Shown piece after piece: positions 20,449 through 28,928 of a stretch of DNA of 64,000 nucleotides. This DNA comes from Gordonia insulae (GTDB lineage Bacteria; Actinomycetota; Actinomycetes; Mycobacteriales; Mycobacteriaceae). The stretch covers positions 1,116,001-1,180,000 of the forward strand of contig NZ_CP033972.1 of NCBI RefSeq assembly GCF_003855095.1, in the 5' to 3' direction. The first letter of the stretch is position 1. Each line of letters begins with the position of its first letter. The position numbers and the translations under genes were made by a program. The notes below the pieces were generated by a model. The model had not been told where the DNA came from, ran no database searches, and saw only the letters and a list, made by a program, of their open reading frames with translations.

Positions 20449-21959
20449 CGACCCTGACCGACCGACTACGAGCGACCATCGGCGCCGCCGCCACCGACGA
20501 CGCCTTCGACGTCGCGGCCGAGCTCGACGACGTCCTTGCCGGCATCGGGATGTCCGCGGACGATGCCGGTGGCACCGTGACGTTCCGGGGCGCGGACCCC
20601 GTGGTTCCGAGCACCCTGCGTCTCGGGGGCGCCGCGGGCATCTCGCTCGCGGCCAAATCGGTGGCGATGGCGAAACTCTGGCAGCTCCGTTCCGGAGTGG
20701 GTCAGGACATCGAGGTCGATCTGCGCAGTGCCCCACATCGCCTGTGCCCCTTCTACGATCGTCGTTGGGAACTCGTCAACGGTTATCCCGCGGGCACGCC
20801 GTCCAATGCGTCGAACGCCCTCGGTTTCCGGTTCTACCGGACCGGGGACGACCGCTGGATGATGCCGCTCAACCCCTACCCGAAGATCAAGGTCAATGCC
20901 CAGCGTCTTCTCGGCGTACCCGACGACGGCGACGCGGTCGCCGCCGCCATCGCCACCTGGAAGGGTCGGGAACTCGAACTCGCGGGTGCCGAGGCCGGTG
21001 TCGTCCTGCCGATGCTACGGACCGTGTCGGAGATCCTCGAGGAATCCCACTACCGGGATGTGCTCGCCGGCATGCCCCTGATCGAGATCACCCGCATCGC
21101 CGACAGCGAGCCGGAACCCTTCGCGCCGGCCGGCGAACAGCCGCTCGACGGGATTCGAGCACTCGGAATGGGGCACGTCATCGCCGGTGCGGGCGTCGGG
21201 CGGGCGCTCGCGCTACACGGCGCCGATGTCCTGAACGTGTGGCGTCCCGATGAACTCGAACACGATGCCACCTATGTCAGCGCCAACGTCGGGGTGCGCT
21301 CGACGACGCTCGACCCGTATCGCGGCGAGGGCGCCGACCACATCCGTCGGCTCCTCGCCGGTGCCGACGTCTTCTATGCCAATCGTCGACCGGGCTACCT
21401 CGCCGACATTGGCCTGTCGCCGGAGGACGCGGCGCGTGCGCGACCCGGCATCATCCATGCGACCGCCTCGCTCAACGGTGAGTCCGGCCCGTGGTCGTCC
21501 TGGGTCGGGTTCGACCAGACCGCAGGCAGTCTGGCCGGCATGATGCTCCTCGAGGGCGGCGGAGACGTGCCCGCGCTGCCCCCGATCCTGGTGGTGAACG
21601 ACTACATCGTGTCGTGGCTCATGACCGCGGGAATCGCCGAGGCGCTGGCGCGCCGGGCACGCGACGGCGGCAGCTACCGGGTGCATGTCTCCCTGACCCG
21701 GGCCGCACTCTGGATCGTCGGGATGGGGGTCTTCGACAAGGACTATGCCGCCGGCACGGCCGGGCGGCGCGTGGGTGACGACGACCGCCACGTCTATCTC
21801 GACCCGGAGACCTTCACCGCGGACACCCCGCTGGGCAGGTATCAGGGTGTCACCGACCAGGTGCACATGAGCCAGACGCCCGGCCGGTATCGGACCATCC
21901 TCGTCCCGAGGGGATCGTCACGGCCGGAATGGCTCCATCCGTCCCATCCCGATTCCTGA
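20445..21959 (+). CDS. CaiB/BaiF family III CoA-transferase
   Basis: 504 residues. Family III features are spread through the chain: LGGAAGISLAAKSVAMAKLW, a central LDGIRALGMGHVIAGAGVGRALALHGADVL segment (given in part as residues about 225-254), and YANRRPGYLADIGLS, the usual place of the N-x-RPG motif. A NGESGPWSSWVGFDQTAGSLAG-like region follows. Such enzymes transfer CoA between carboxylic acids through an aspartyl-CoA thioester. It begins with GTG inside the AtuA stop (GTGA), and the acyl-CoA dehydrogenase follows 16 bp later. In this context it would activate the acid substrate of the pathway. Confidence 0.88.
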   Translation: MTTLTDRLRATIGAAATDDAFDVAAELDDVLAGIGMSADDAGGTVTFRGADPVVPSTLRLGGAAGISLAAKSVAMAKLWQLRSGVGQDIEVDLRSAPHRLCPFYDRRWELVNGYPAGTPSNASNALGFRFYRTGDDRWMMPLNPYPKIKVNAQRLLGVPDDGDAVAAAIATWKGRELELAGAEAGVVLPMLRTVSEILEESHYRDVLAGMPLIEITRIADSEPEPFAPAGEQPLDGIRALGMGHVIAGAGVGRALALHGADVLNVWRPDELEHDATYVSANVGVRSTTLDPYRGEGADHIRRLLAGADVFYANRRPGYLADIGLSPEDAARARPGIIHATASLNGESGPWSSWVGFDQTAGSLAGMMLLEGGGDVPALPPILVVNDYIVSWLMTAGIAEALARRARDGGSYRVHVSLTRAALWIVGMGVFDKDYAAGTAGRRVGDDDRHVYLDPETFTADTPLGRYQGVTDQVHMSQTPGRYRTILVPRGSSRPEWLHPSHPDS

Positions 21960-21975
21960 CGAAAGAGGTTCCGAC

Positions 21976-23253
21976 GTGGATTTCGCCCTGCCCGAGGCGC
22001 TGACCGACTATCTCTCCGAACTCGACACGTTCATCGACGAGGAGATCCGACCGCTACAGGAGGCCGACGACAACATCCGGTTCTTCGATCACCGTCGGGA
22101 GGACGCACGCACCGATTGGGACCGCGGCGGGTTGCCCAGCGCGGACTGGGAGGATCTGCTGCGCGAGGCTCGCCGGCGCGCCGATGCCGCCGGGCATTTT
22201 CGCTATCCGTTCCCGGCGGAGTTCGGCGGCCGCGACGGCTCCAATCTCTCCATGGCGGTTATCCGCGAGCATCTGGCGGCCAAGGGGCTCGGGCTTCATT
22301 GCGATCTGCAGAACGAGCACAGCATCGTCGGCAACAACATCGGCCTCCTGCTGATGCTGGAGTACGGGTCACCGGAACAACGGGACGAGTGGGTCGAAGC
22401 GCTCGCGGCGGGAGAACGGTTCTTCGCCTTCGGGATCACCGAACCCGAGCACGGATCGGATGCCACCCACATGGAGACCACGGCAGTGCGCGACGGCGAC
22501 ACGTGGGTGATCACCGGCGAGAAGACCTGGAACACTGGTATCCACGCGGCGCACCGGGACATCATCTTCGCCCGCACCAGCGGCGGGGCCGGCGATGCAC
22601 AGGGCATCACGGCCTTCCTGGTCGATCCGCAGAGCGAGGGCTTCACGGTGGAGGAATACCTGTGGACCTTCAACATGCCGACCGACCACGCGCACATCTC
22701 GCTGCGTGACGTGCGCGTCGCGCACTCCGCGATCATGGGGGAGGAGGGACGCGGCCTGCAGATCGTCCAGCATTTCTTCAACGAGAACAGGATCCGCCAG
22801 GCAGCGTCGAGTCTGGGTGCCGCCCAGTACTGCATCGACCGCTCCGTCGCGTACGCCAACGAGCGGTCACCGTTCGGCAAGAAGCTCTCGACCAATCAGG
22901 CGATCCAGTTCCCGCTCGTCGAGTTGCACACGCGCGCAGCGATGTTGCGCGCCCTGGTCCGCGAAACCGCCTGGAAGATGGACACCTACGGACCTTTTGC
23001 GGCCTCCCAGGAGGTCTCGATGTGCAACTATCAGGCGAACCGGCTGTGCTGTGACGCCGCCGATCAGGCGATGCAGGTGTTCGGTGGTCGCGGTTACTCA
23101 CGTCACGAGCCGTTCGAACACATCTACCGCCACCACCGTCGCTACCGCATCACCGAGGGGGCCGACGAGATCCAGATGCGTCGGGTCGCCGGCTACCTCT
23201 TCGGCTTCATGGCCGCAGGTGCACCCAAAGGCGTGCGCGGTCAGGCGGTCTGA
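21976..23253 (+). CDS. Acyl-CoA dehydrogenase
   Basis: 425 residues with the acyl-CoA dehydrogenase fold. The FAD/substrate motif is FAFGITEPEHGSDATHMET, followed by WVITGEKTWNTGIHAAHRD. The C-terminal AMQVFGGRGYSRHEPFEHIY and RITEGADEIQMRRVAGYL are present, where the Glu of ITEG corresponds to the catalytic base of the medium-chain class. It introduces the alpha-beta double bond in an acyl-CoA. It is third in an operon with the AtuA-like and CoA-transferase genes. Its last 13 bp overlap the convergent hydrolase gene. Confidence 0.93.
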   Translation: MDFALPEALTDYLSELDTFIDEEIRPLQEADDNIRFFDHRREDARTDWDRGGLPSADWEDLLREARRRADAAGHFRYPFPAEFGGRDGSNLSMAVIREHLAAKGLGLHCDLQNEHSIVGNNIGLLLMLEYGSPEQRDEWVEALAAGERFFAFGITEPEHGSDATHMETTAVRDGDTWVITGEKTWNTGIHAAHRDIIFARTSGGAGDAQGITAFLVDPQSEGFTVEEYLWTFNMPTDHAHISLRDVRVAHSAIMGEEGRGLQIVQHFFNENRIRQAASSLGAAQYCIDRSVAYANERSPFGKKLSTNQAIQFPLVELHTRAAMLRALVRETAWKMDTYGPFAASQEVSMCNYQANRLCCDAADQAMQVFGGRGYSRHEPFEHIYRHHRRYRITEGADEIQMRRVAGYLFGFMAAGAPKGVRGQAV

Positions 23254-24080
23254 CGGGGACCGGGCGTACGGTCGGCCTGCTGTTCCATCGCCCACGCCAA
23301 GGCGTGATCGGCCACTTCCTCCCAACCGGGCTCGGCGCAGGTCCAGTGCGATCGGCCCGGGTATTCGTGATACTCGGTGACCGCGGACGATTTCCGATAG
23401 TGCCGCGCATTCGACTTGTTCACCGACGGCGGCATGATGTGGTCGGCGCCGCCGGCGATGAACAGCAGGGGAGCGCGGTCGTTGCGCGAGTAGTCCACCC
23501 AGGTCTCCAGGTGACGGGGCGTGAGATTCGCGAACAGTCCGTAACGCCACACCCACGCACCCGGCGCCGGGATGGCATAGCGCTCGTACGCGGCGCGGGA
23601 GTCCTCCTCGTTCAGTGTGTTGGTGAACGCGTAGCGGAACTCGTCGTGGGTGAACCCGGCGGCCTTGTGCCTGTTGGCGGGGTTCTTCAGGATCGGGAAC
23701 AGCGACCTGAGCTGCGAAGGCGGGTTCACCCGGACACCCTCGGTGGGAGCGGAATCGACGACGACGGCCGCCGCCCCCAGCCCTCGGTCGACCAGGAGCT
23801 GCGTCATCGTTCCGCCGAAGGAGTGCCCGATGAGGATCGGCGGCGTCGGGAGATCGGTGATGATCGAGGCGAGGTGGTCGACCGTGTCGGGCACGGTGAG
23901 CTCGGCGATGATCCGCGGGTTCTCGCGCAGCGCCTCGACCTCGATCTCGAAGCCCGGATACGCCGGGGTCAGCACGCGGAACCCCTTGTTCTCGTAGTGG
24001 GTGACCCAGTGGTCCCAGCTCCGGGGTGTCATCCAGAGGCCATGGATCAGGACGATGGTGTCGGGCGTGGAGGTTGCCAT
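23241..24080 (-). CDS. Alpha/beta hydrolase
   Basis: A 279-residue cytoplasmic alpha/beta hydrolase. IVLIHGLWMTPRSWDHWV gives the oxyanion loop and PILIGHSFGGTMTQLLVDRG the nucleophile Ser. The acid is in LLFIAGGADHIMPPS and the catalytic His in YPGRSHWTCAEPGW, so the triad is complete. The ATG at 24080 has GGAGA upstream and fits better than one at 24101. It is convergent with the acyl-CoA dehydrogenase gene and might serve a thioesterase or ester-cleaving step, but that is only suggested by position. Confidence 0.88.
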   Translation of the reverse strand: MATSTPDTIVLIHGLWMTPRSWDHWVTHYENKGFRVLTPAYPGFEIEVEALRENPRIIAELTVPDTVDHLASIITDLPTPPILIGHSFGGTMTQLLVDRGLGAAAVVVDSAPTEGVRVNPPSQLRSLFPILKNPANRHKAAGFTHDEFRYAFTNTLNEEDSRAAYERYAIPAPGAWVWRYGLFANLTPRHLETWVDYSRNDRAPLLFIAGGADHIMPPSVNKSNARHYRKSSAVTEYHEYPGRSHWTCAEPGWEEVADHALAWAMEQQADRTPGPRQTA

Positions 24081-24340
24081 AGTTTCTCCGAAGATGCTCA
24101 CCGAGTAGGGGATTGGACGATTCGTCGGCCAACGTCGTCAGGATATGGGCGCGAAGCCGCGATGACCTGGCTGGCTGTGCACAGTTTTGTGCTGAGCGAG
24201 CACAGAGCGGTGGACGCCACCGAATCGGCGGGCGGATCCCTCACTGCGCGAGCACAATGACACACACTGCTTTGCAGCAGCACGGTGACCATCGGCATCG
24301 GACCGCTCGATGGCCCGTTCTCCGACGAAAGGGATCCCTC

Positions 24341-25180
24341 ATGCCTTCCAGCGTCAACTTCGGCCGGCCACGTCGGGCACTCGTCGCGATCACCGCGGCG
24401 ATCGCAGTCGTCGTCCTCGGCATGCTGGGACTGGCGGCGCCGCCGGCTCATGCCGCGGATCCCGGCAAGCCGACGATCGTCCTGGTGCACGGCGCGTTCG
24501 CCGACTCGTCCGGGTGGCGCGACGTCGCCGCCACCCTCAGAGGCGAGGGCTACCCGGTGCAGACCTTCGACAATCCGCTGCGCGGGCCGGCCCACGATTC
24601 GGCGCTCCTCGAGAAGAAGCTCGCCACCATCTCCGGGCCGATCGTCCTCGTCGGACACTCCTACGGCGGCGCAGTGATCACCAACACCCATGATCCCGAT
24701 GTCGTGGCCAACGTCTACATCGCAGCCTTCGCACCGGAACGCGGCGAGTTCGTCCAAGGGCTGCTGAACCCGATCACGTATCCCGGCAGCCGACTGCTCC
24801 CGCCGGCGCTGCAGCTCAAGGTCGTCGATGATCCGTCCGGTCCGGGTGGCAAGAACCTCGACGGCTACATCGCCCGCCCCTACTTCCACGAGATCTTCGC
24901 CCAGGACGTGAGCACGGCGACGGCGGCAGACATGTATGCCCACCAGAAGTCCGCCGCACTGGTGGCGAACCTCGAGCCGTCGGGCGATCCGTCGTGGCGG
25001 AAGGTGCCGAGCTGGTACCTGGTGTCGCGCCAGGACCGGGTCATCCCCCCGGCCCTCCAACGCTTCATGGCATCGCGGGCGGCCCCGGGGCGGACCAGCG
25101 AGATCAACGCGGCACACGCCTCACTGGTGTCGCAGCCCGACGCCGTCGCGGCGGTCGTCGTCAAGGCCGCCGGCGCCTGA
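24341..25180 (+). CDS. Secreted alpha/beta hydrolase
   Basis: 279 residues starting MPSSVNFGRPRRALVAITA. Arg-rich residues, a hydrophobic core and an APPAHAAD cleavage site near residue 38 form a Sec signal peptide. The mature part has TIVLVHGAFADSSGWRDVA, the nucleophile GPIVLVGHSYGGAVI, an acid in YLVSRQDRVIPP and the His in EINAAHASLVSQP. It resembles EstC/pyrethroid-hydrolase-like esterases. The ATG at 24341 follows GAAAGGGA. The first of three AraC genes begins 27 bp downstream, which suggests one operon. Confidence 0.88.
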   Translation: MPSSVNFGRPRRALVAITAAIAVVVLGMLGLAAPPAHAADPGKPTIVLVHGAFADSSGWRDVAATLRGEGYPVQTFDNPLRGPAHDSALLEKKLATISGPIVLVGHSYGGAVITNTHDPDVVANVYIAAFAPERGEFVQGLLNPITYPGSRLLPPALQLKVVDDPSGPGGKNLDGYIARPYFHEIFAQDVSTATAADMYAHQKSAALVANLEPSGDPSWRKVPSWYLVSRQDRVIPPALQRFMASRAAPGRTSEINAAHASLVSQPDAVAAVVVKAAGA

Positions 25181-25207
25181 CCGAGCGACCCGACCCGGAG
25201 ATCAACG

Positions 25208-26173
25208 ATGGCCGTCGTCTTCGACACCGGCGACTTCGCGCCGACCGAGCGCCACGCCGCCGCGGTCGCCGCCCTCCGGGTCCGGTCGTTTCCGACGAGC
25301 GTCGAGTTCCTTGCGGCGGAGAACATCTCAGCGGTACTCGAGCTGTGGGACTACGGCAAGGTGACCGCGTTCCGCGCGCAGATGTCCGGAAATCGACAGA
25401 TCCGTACGGCCCGCCACATCCGTCGCGGCGCGGTCGACACTCTCGCGATCGCCGTGCAGGAAAGGGGAATCGGACTCCTCGAGCAGCACGGGTTCCGCCA
25501 GCTCTGCCGGCCCGGTGAGCTCATGATCGTCGATCTGGACGCTCCGTACGTGTGTGGGTGGGAGGGTGCGGGCGCCGCGCGCAGCGTCCGGGTCCCGACC
25601 ACCGACGCCGGTGTGCACCACGACGAGTTCCCAGATCTCGTGCGCCGGCTGGGCGCGAGTCCGTTCTGCTCATTGGTGGCCGGACACATCTGGCACCTGT
25701 GCGGACCCGGGAGTGCTTCGGATGCGTCCGGGCACCTGATCGGGTCGGCCACCACATCCCTGTTCCACGGGCTGTTCGCCGATCTCCGTGACCCAGGCGA
25801 GGAGCCGACGCCCGACTCGCTGATGGCGCGGGTGACCGATTTCGTCAGCATCCATCTGACCGATCCGGAACTGTCGGCGAGCATGATCGCCGATAATCTG
25901 GGAGTGTCCACCGTGGCGTTGCGCCGGTTGTCGGAGTCCACCCAGTTCGACCTCGAACGGTGGATTCTGTCCGAACGCCTCGGCCTGGCACGCAACGTCC
26001 TCGCCGACCAGGCAGGGACATGGCATCCCGAACAGTCGCGACGATGGGGCTTCGGAAACGCTTCGTTCTTCACAGAGGAGTTCAGCGCGGCTTATGGAGT
26101 ATCCCCGGGCGAATGGCAACAGATCACGACGGCCGAGGCCGCCCCTGATCATGTCGGCGACGACCCGACCTGA
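25208..26173 (+). CDS. AraC-family regulator 1 of a tandem triplet
   Basis: 321 residues. The N-terminal half is an AraC-binding-like sensor domain, with FRAQMSGNRQIRTARHIRRG and ERGIGLLEQHGFRQLCRPGELMIVD as landmarks. The C-terminal DNA-binding domain is LSASMIADNLGVSTVALRRL followed by SRRWGFGNASFFTEEFSAAYGVSPGEW. Helix-turn-helix 2 is somewhat degenerate compared with the two downstream copies. It follows the secreted hydrolase by 27 bp. The sensor half aligns well with regulator 2, indicating paralogy by duplication. Confidence 0.88.
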   Translation: MAVVFDTGDFAPTERHAAAVAALRVRSFPTSVEFLAAENISAVLELWDYGKVTAFRAQMSGNRQIRTARHIRRGAVDTLAIAVQERGIGLLEQHGFRQLCRPGELMIVDLDAPYVCGWEGAGAARSVRVPTTDAGVHHDEFPDLVRRLGASPFCSLVAGHIWHLCGPGSASDASGHLIGSATTSLFHGLFADLRDPGEEPTPDSLMARVTDFVSIHLTDPELSASMIADNLGVSTVALRRLSESTQFDLERWILSERLGLARNVLADQAGTWHPEQSRRWGFGNASFFTEEFSAAYGVSPGEWQQITTAEAAPDHVGDDPT

Positions 26174-26187
26174 GCCGGTGGCCTGAC

Positions 26188-27174
26188 ATGGTGGTCGTCT
26201 TCAGTACCGCAGGCCTGACCGCTGACGATCGGGTGGCCGCGACATGCGCCGCCATGCAGGAGCAATCCGTACCGTCGACGGTCCGGTTGGAGGACACCGC
26301 GCACATCGAATCGCGGATGGACGTGTGGACCTACGGCGACACCAGCATCTTCCGCGCGGAGATGACGGGCTTCCGCTTGATCCGCACGCAGAAACAGATC
26401 AGCAGCGGCCCCGGCGAGATGCTGGCGATCGCCGTCCACGAACGCTGTGTGGGTAAGCAGGAACAGTTCGGCGTGCAGCGCCTCGCACGACCCGACGAAT
26501 TGATGTTGATGGACCTCAACTCCACCTACGACTACGCCCTCAACGGCGTCGGCGCATCACGATGCCTGCACGTGCCGGTCGATGCGATCGGCCTACCGCA
26601 CGAGGTGGTGCGTGCTGCCGCAGACCGCCTGCCGGCCAGCCCGCTGTACCGGATGCTGGTCAATCACATCTCGGAACTGACGGTTCATGCCGAGGAGCTG
26701 ACGACCAGCAGCGCCGCACGAACGCTGGGCGAGAGCAGTATCGAACTGACCCGAACCTTGCTGGCGTCGGCCTACGACCTCGATTACGCGCGTGGTGCGA
26801 TGGCGGAATTGTTGCTGCCGAGGGTCCGCGCGTATGTCAAACAGCATCTCGCCGATCCGGACCTGAGCCCCTCCTCGATCGCGGCGGCGCACGGCATCTC
26901 CCCGCGGCATCTGTTCAAGCTGTGTGCGGCAGCGGAATTCAGCCTGGAGCAATGGATCATCGCCGAGCGACTCACCCGGGCCCGCGACGAACTGGCCCGG
27001 CCGGACATGCGCTCGACGCCGGTCGCGGCGATCGCCCGTCGCTGGGGGTTCGTCAACGACTCTCATTTCAGCCGGCGATTCCGGATGATGTACGGCGCGT
27101 CGCCGCGCGCCTGGCGGCAGATGAACTCGCCACCGACCGCGGTGCGGCCGGAACAGGTACCCCCACGCGATTGA
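26188..27174 (+). CDS. AraC-family regulator 2 of a tandem triplet
   Basis: 328 residues. The N-terminal sensor shows FRAEMTGFRLIRTQKQISSG and EQFGVQRLARPDELMLMD, matching regulator 1 position for position. The C-terminal domain has LSPSSIAAAHGISPRHLFKL and IARRWGFVNDSHFSRRFRMM, a standard AraC pair of helix-turn-helix motifs, then YGASPRAWRQ. It starts 14 bp after the previous stop. The N-terminal family is the type found in NphR-like regulators that sense aromatic or fatty compounds, but the ligand is not known here. Confidence 0.9.
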   Translation: MVVVFSTAGLTADDRVAATCAAMQEQSVPSTVRLEDTAHIESRMDVWTYGDTSIFRAEMTGFRLIRTQKQISSGPGEMLAIAVHERCVGKQEQFGVQRLARPDELMLMDLNSTYDYALNGVGASRCLHVPVDAIGLPHEVVRAAADRLPASPLYRMLVNHISELTVHAEELTTSSAARTLGESSIELTRTLLASAYDLDYARGAMAELLLPRVRAYVKQHLADPDLSPSSIAAAHGISPRHLFKLCAAAEFSLEQWIIAERLTRARDELARPDMRSTPVAAIARRWGFVNDSHFSRRFRMMYGASPRAWRQMNSPPTAVRPEQVPPRD

Positions 27175-27199
27175 GGCGTCCGACGAACCCGAGGCCCTG

Positions 27200-28159
27200 A
27201 TGGCACTCCTGCTCGACACCACGACGATCGATTCTCGTTCCGTCGTCGATGAACTCCACCATGCGTTGCGCTCGGCCGGCGCAGCGCCCACCGCAACGGT
27301 GACCCCGCTGGTCCCGCATCATCGTTTCCGCGCCCAGGTCAGCGGCTGGACGATCGGCGAGGGTGCGACGCTCATGCACGTCGAGTCCGATCCGGTCTCT
27401 GTCGCGACGACCCGGTCCCGGCTCCGGACAGAGGTGTTCGAGCGTGTGGCGATCGCCGCCGTGTCACCGGGCTCCTGGAGCCATCGCCAGCACGGCGTAC
27501 TCGTCGAGTCGACCGATCGTGCGAGCACGTTGCTCATCGTGGACCAGGCCTGCCCGTACGACTTCCGCCGATCCGACCGCGGATCGGCCGTCGTTCTCAC
27601 CATCGATGCGGCACACCTGAATCTGCCGCCGTCGGCCCTGGCCGCAGCGGTGCGCACCCTGCGTCCATCCCATGGTCTCTATCAGCTCTACCTCTCGTTC
27701 CTGGACGAACTCCTGGGCATCGCGGTGGCCAACCCGGCGCTGCTGCCCGAACTCAACTCCACGGCGATCTTGCTGACGCACGCGCTGATCATCGACGTCG
27801 CGGACCGTCCCGCCGCCGATCAGGGTCCGGACGCCCCGGGGGATCTCGTCGCCCGGATCCGGCGACACATCGACGAGAACGTCGACGATCCCGATATCTC
27901 CGCGGATACCATCGCGCAGGCACACAGCATCTCCGTGCGGACGCTGTACAAGGCGTGGGCCGTCACCGGGATCGGGCTCCAGGATCACATCATGGGTCGT
28001 CGTCTGGACCGTGCCCGTGAGACCTTGATCCGCGAACCGGATCTGACCGTCTCCGCCGTGGCACGGCGGCACGGGTTCGTGGATTCCACGCATTTCACGC
28101 ACCGATTCCGCGATCGGTTCTCCGTCACCCCGCGCGACTGGCGCCTGATGAATCCGTAG
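27200..28159 (+). CDS. AraC-family regulator 3 of a tandem triplet
   Basis: 319 residues, the most diverged of the three. Its sensor half keeps FRAQVSGWTIGEGATLMHVE and HQHGVLVESTDRASTLLIVD-like spacing. Its C-terminal domain is canonical: ISADTIAQAHSISVRTLYKA, then SAVARRHGFVDSTHFTHRFRD and FSVTPRDWR. It starts 25 bp after regulator 2. Three consecutive co-directional AraC genes with no catabolic gene between them is uncommon. They may cross-regulate or each read a different ligand for the upstream secreted hydrolase. Confidence 0.9.
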   Translation: MALLLDTTTIDSRSVVDELHHALRSAGAAPTATVTPLVPHHRFRAQVSGWTIGEGATLMHVESDPVSVATTRSRLRTEVFERVAIAAVSPGSWSHRQHGVLVESTDRASTLLIVDQACPYDFRRSDRGSAVVLTIDAAHLNLPPSALAAAVRTLRPSHGLYQLYLSFLDELLGIAVANPALLPELNSTAILLTHALIIDVADRPAADQGPDAPGDLVARIRRHIDENVDDPDISADTIAQAHSISVRTLYKAWAVTGIGLQDHIMGRRLDRARETLIREPDLTVSAVARRHGFVDSTHFTHRFRDRFSVTPRDWRLMNP

Positions 28160-28174
28160 TCGCGGCCCGGTGGG

Positions 28175-28759
28175 TCAGACTCCTGCGGCGCGGCCGAGGT
28201 GCCCGGGGACGAACGGCCGGACCGGTACGTGGTCTCGTGTCCTGCGCCGCAGCCGCACGTGGCGCTCGCCGTTCGTCACGAGAAGGGGGACGTCGTCGGG
28301 GAGGGCTCGCGCGATGTGTCGCACCTGTCCGGTCGGTCTGGTTCCGCTCATCCCGACGACGACCTCCGCCGCGTCGAACCGCGCGACGGCACCCGCGAGA
28401 ACGCGCACCGGATCGCCCTCCAGCGCAACACCGGTGACCCGGGCACGGCACGTGCCGCGCACCGATTCCATTCCCCGTCGCAGCAATTCGTCGATGACCG
28501 CTCGATCGGACAACAGGTAGGCCTCGGATTTGAGGGCGTCGTGCAGAAACGTCGCCGGCGCCGGCGGTCGGATCGGGTCGATCGCGCACACCAGCGCGAT
28601 CCGCAGACCGGGACCAGCGGTCGCGCACACGGTGTCCAACGCGCGCTGCGATGCAGGGGACCCGGTGAACCCCACGACGAGCACGCCGTCGGTGGGTAAC
28701 GAGACGGCCGTCGACGCGGAAAGCGGTCGGTACGAACCGAAGATGTCACTCATGGTCAT
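28175..28759 (-). CDS. Universal-stress-protein-like protein
   Basis: 194 residues with a Usp-like alpha/beta fold: VLVVGFTGSPASQRALDTVC at the first strand, then a helix and strand with IALVCAIDPIR. Near the end come EVVVGMSGTRPTGQVRHIARAL and DDVPLLVTNG, which resemble the G-2x-G-9x-G ATP-binding stretch of Usp proteins. A basic C-terminal tail (RHVRLRRRTRD) follows. The ATG at 28759 has GAGGTG upstream; a GTG at 28768 and an ATG at 28753 are alternatives. It is convergent with the third AraC gene and divergent from the sensor kinase gene. Confidence 0.7.
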   Translation of the reverse strand: MTMSDIFGSYRPLSASTAVSLPTDGVLVVGFTGSPASQRALDTVCATAGPGLRIALVCAIDPIRPPAPATFLHDALKSEAYLLSDRAVIDELLRRGMESVRGTCRARVTGVALEGDPVRVLAGAVARFDAAEVVVGMSGTRPTGQVRHIARALPDDVPLLVTNGERHVRLRRRTRDHVPVRPFVPGHLGRAAGV

Positions 28760-28928
28760 GGCGCTCACCTCATGTTGTAGTGGACCTCTTGACCTCTGCT
28801 GATGACGTTAGGGAACGGCCGCCCCGGGGTCTGCATGCCGCGAGTGGAGCGCTTCTCCACCCACGGGTGGACGCGAAGATCCGTCCCGAAGCCGATGACT
28901 TCGCACGCCCGCGGCCTATCCTTTCCCT

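Noticed and set aside
28760..28928. DosR-type box between the Usp-like and kinase genes
   Set aside because: The GTTAGGGAAC-like stretch does not show the symmetric DosR consensus, and no dormancy genes are adjacent.
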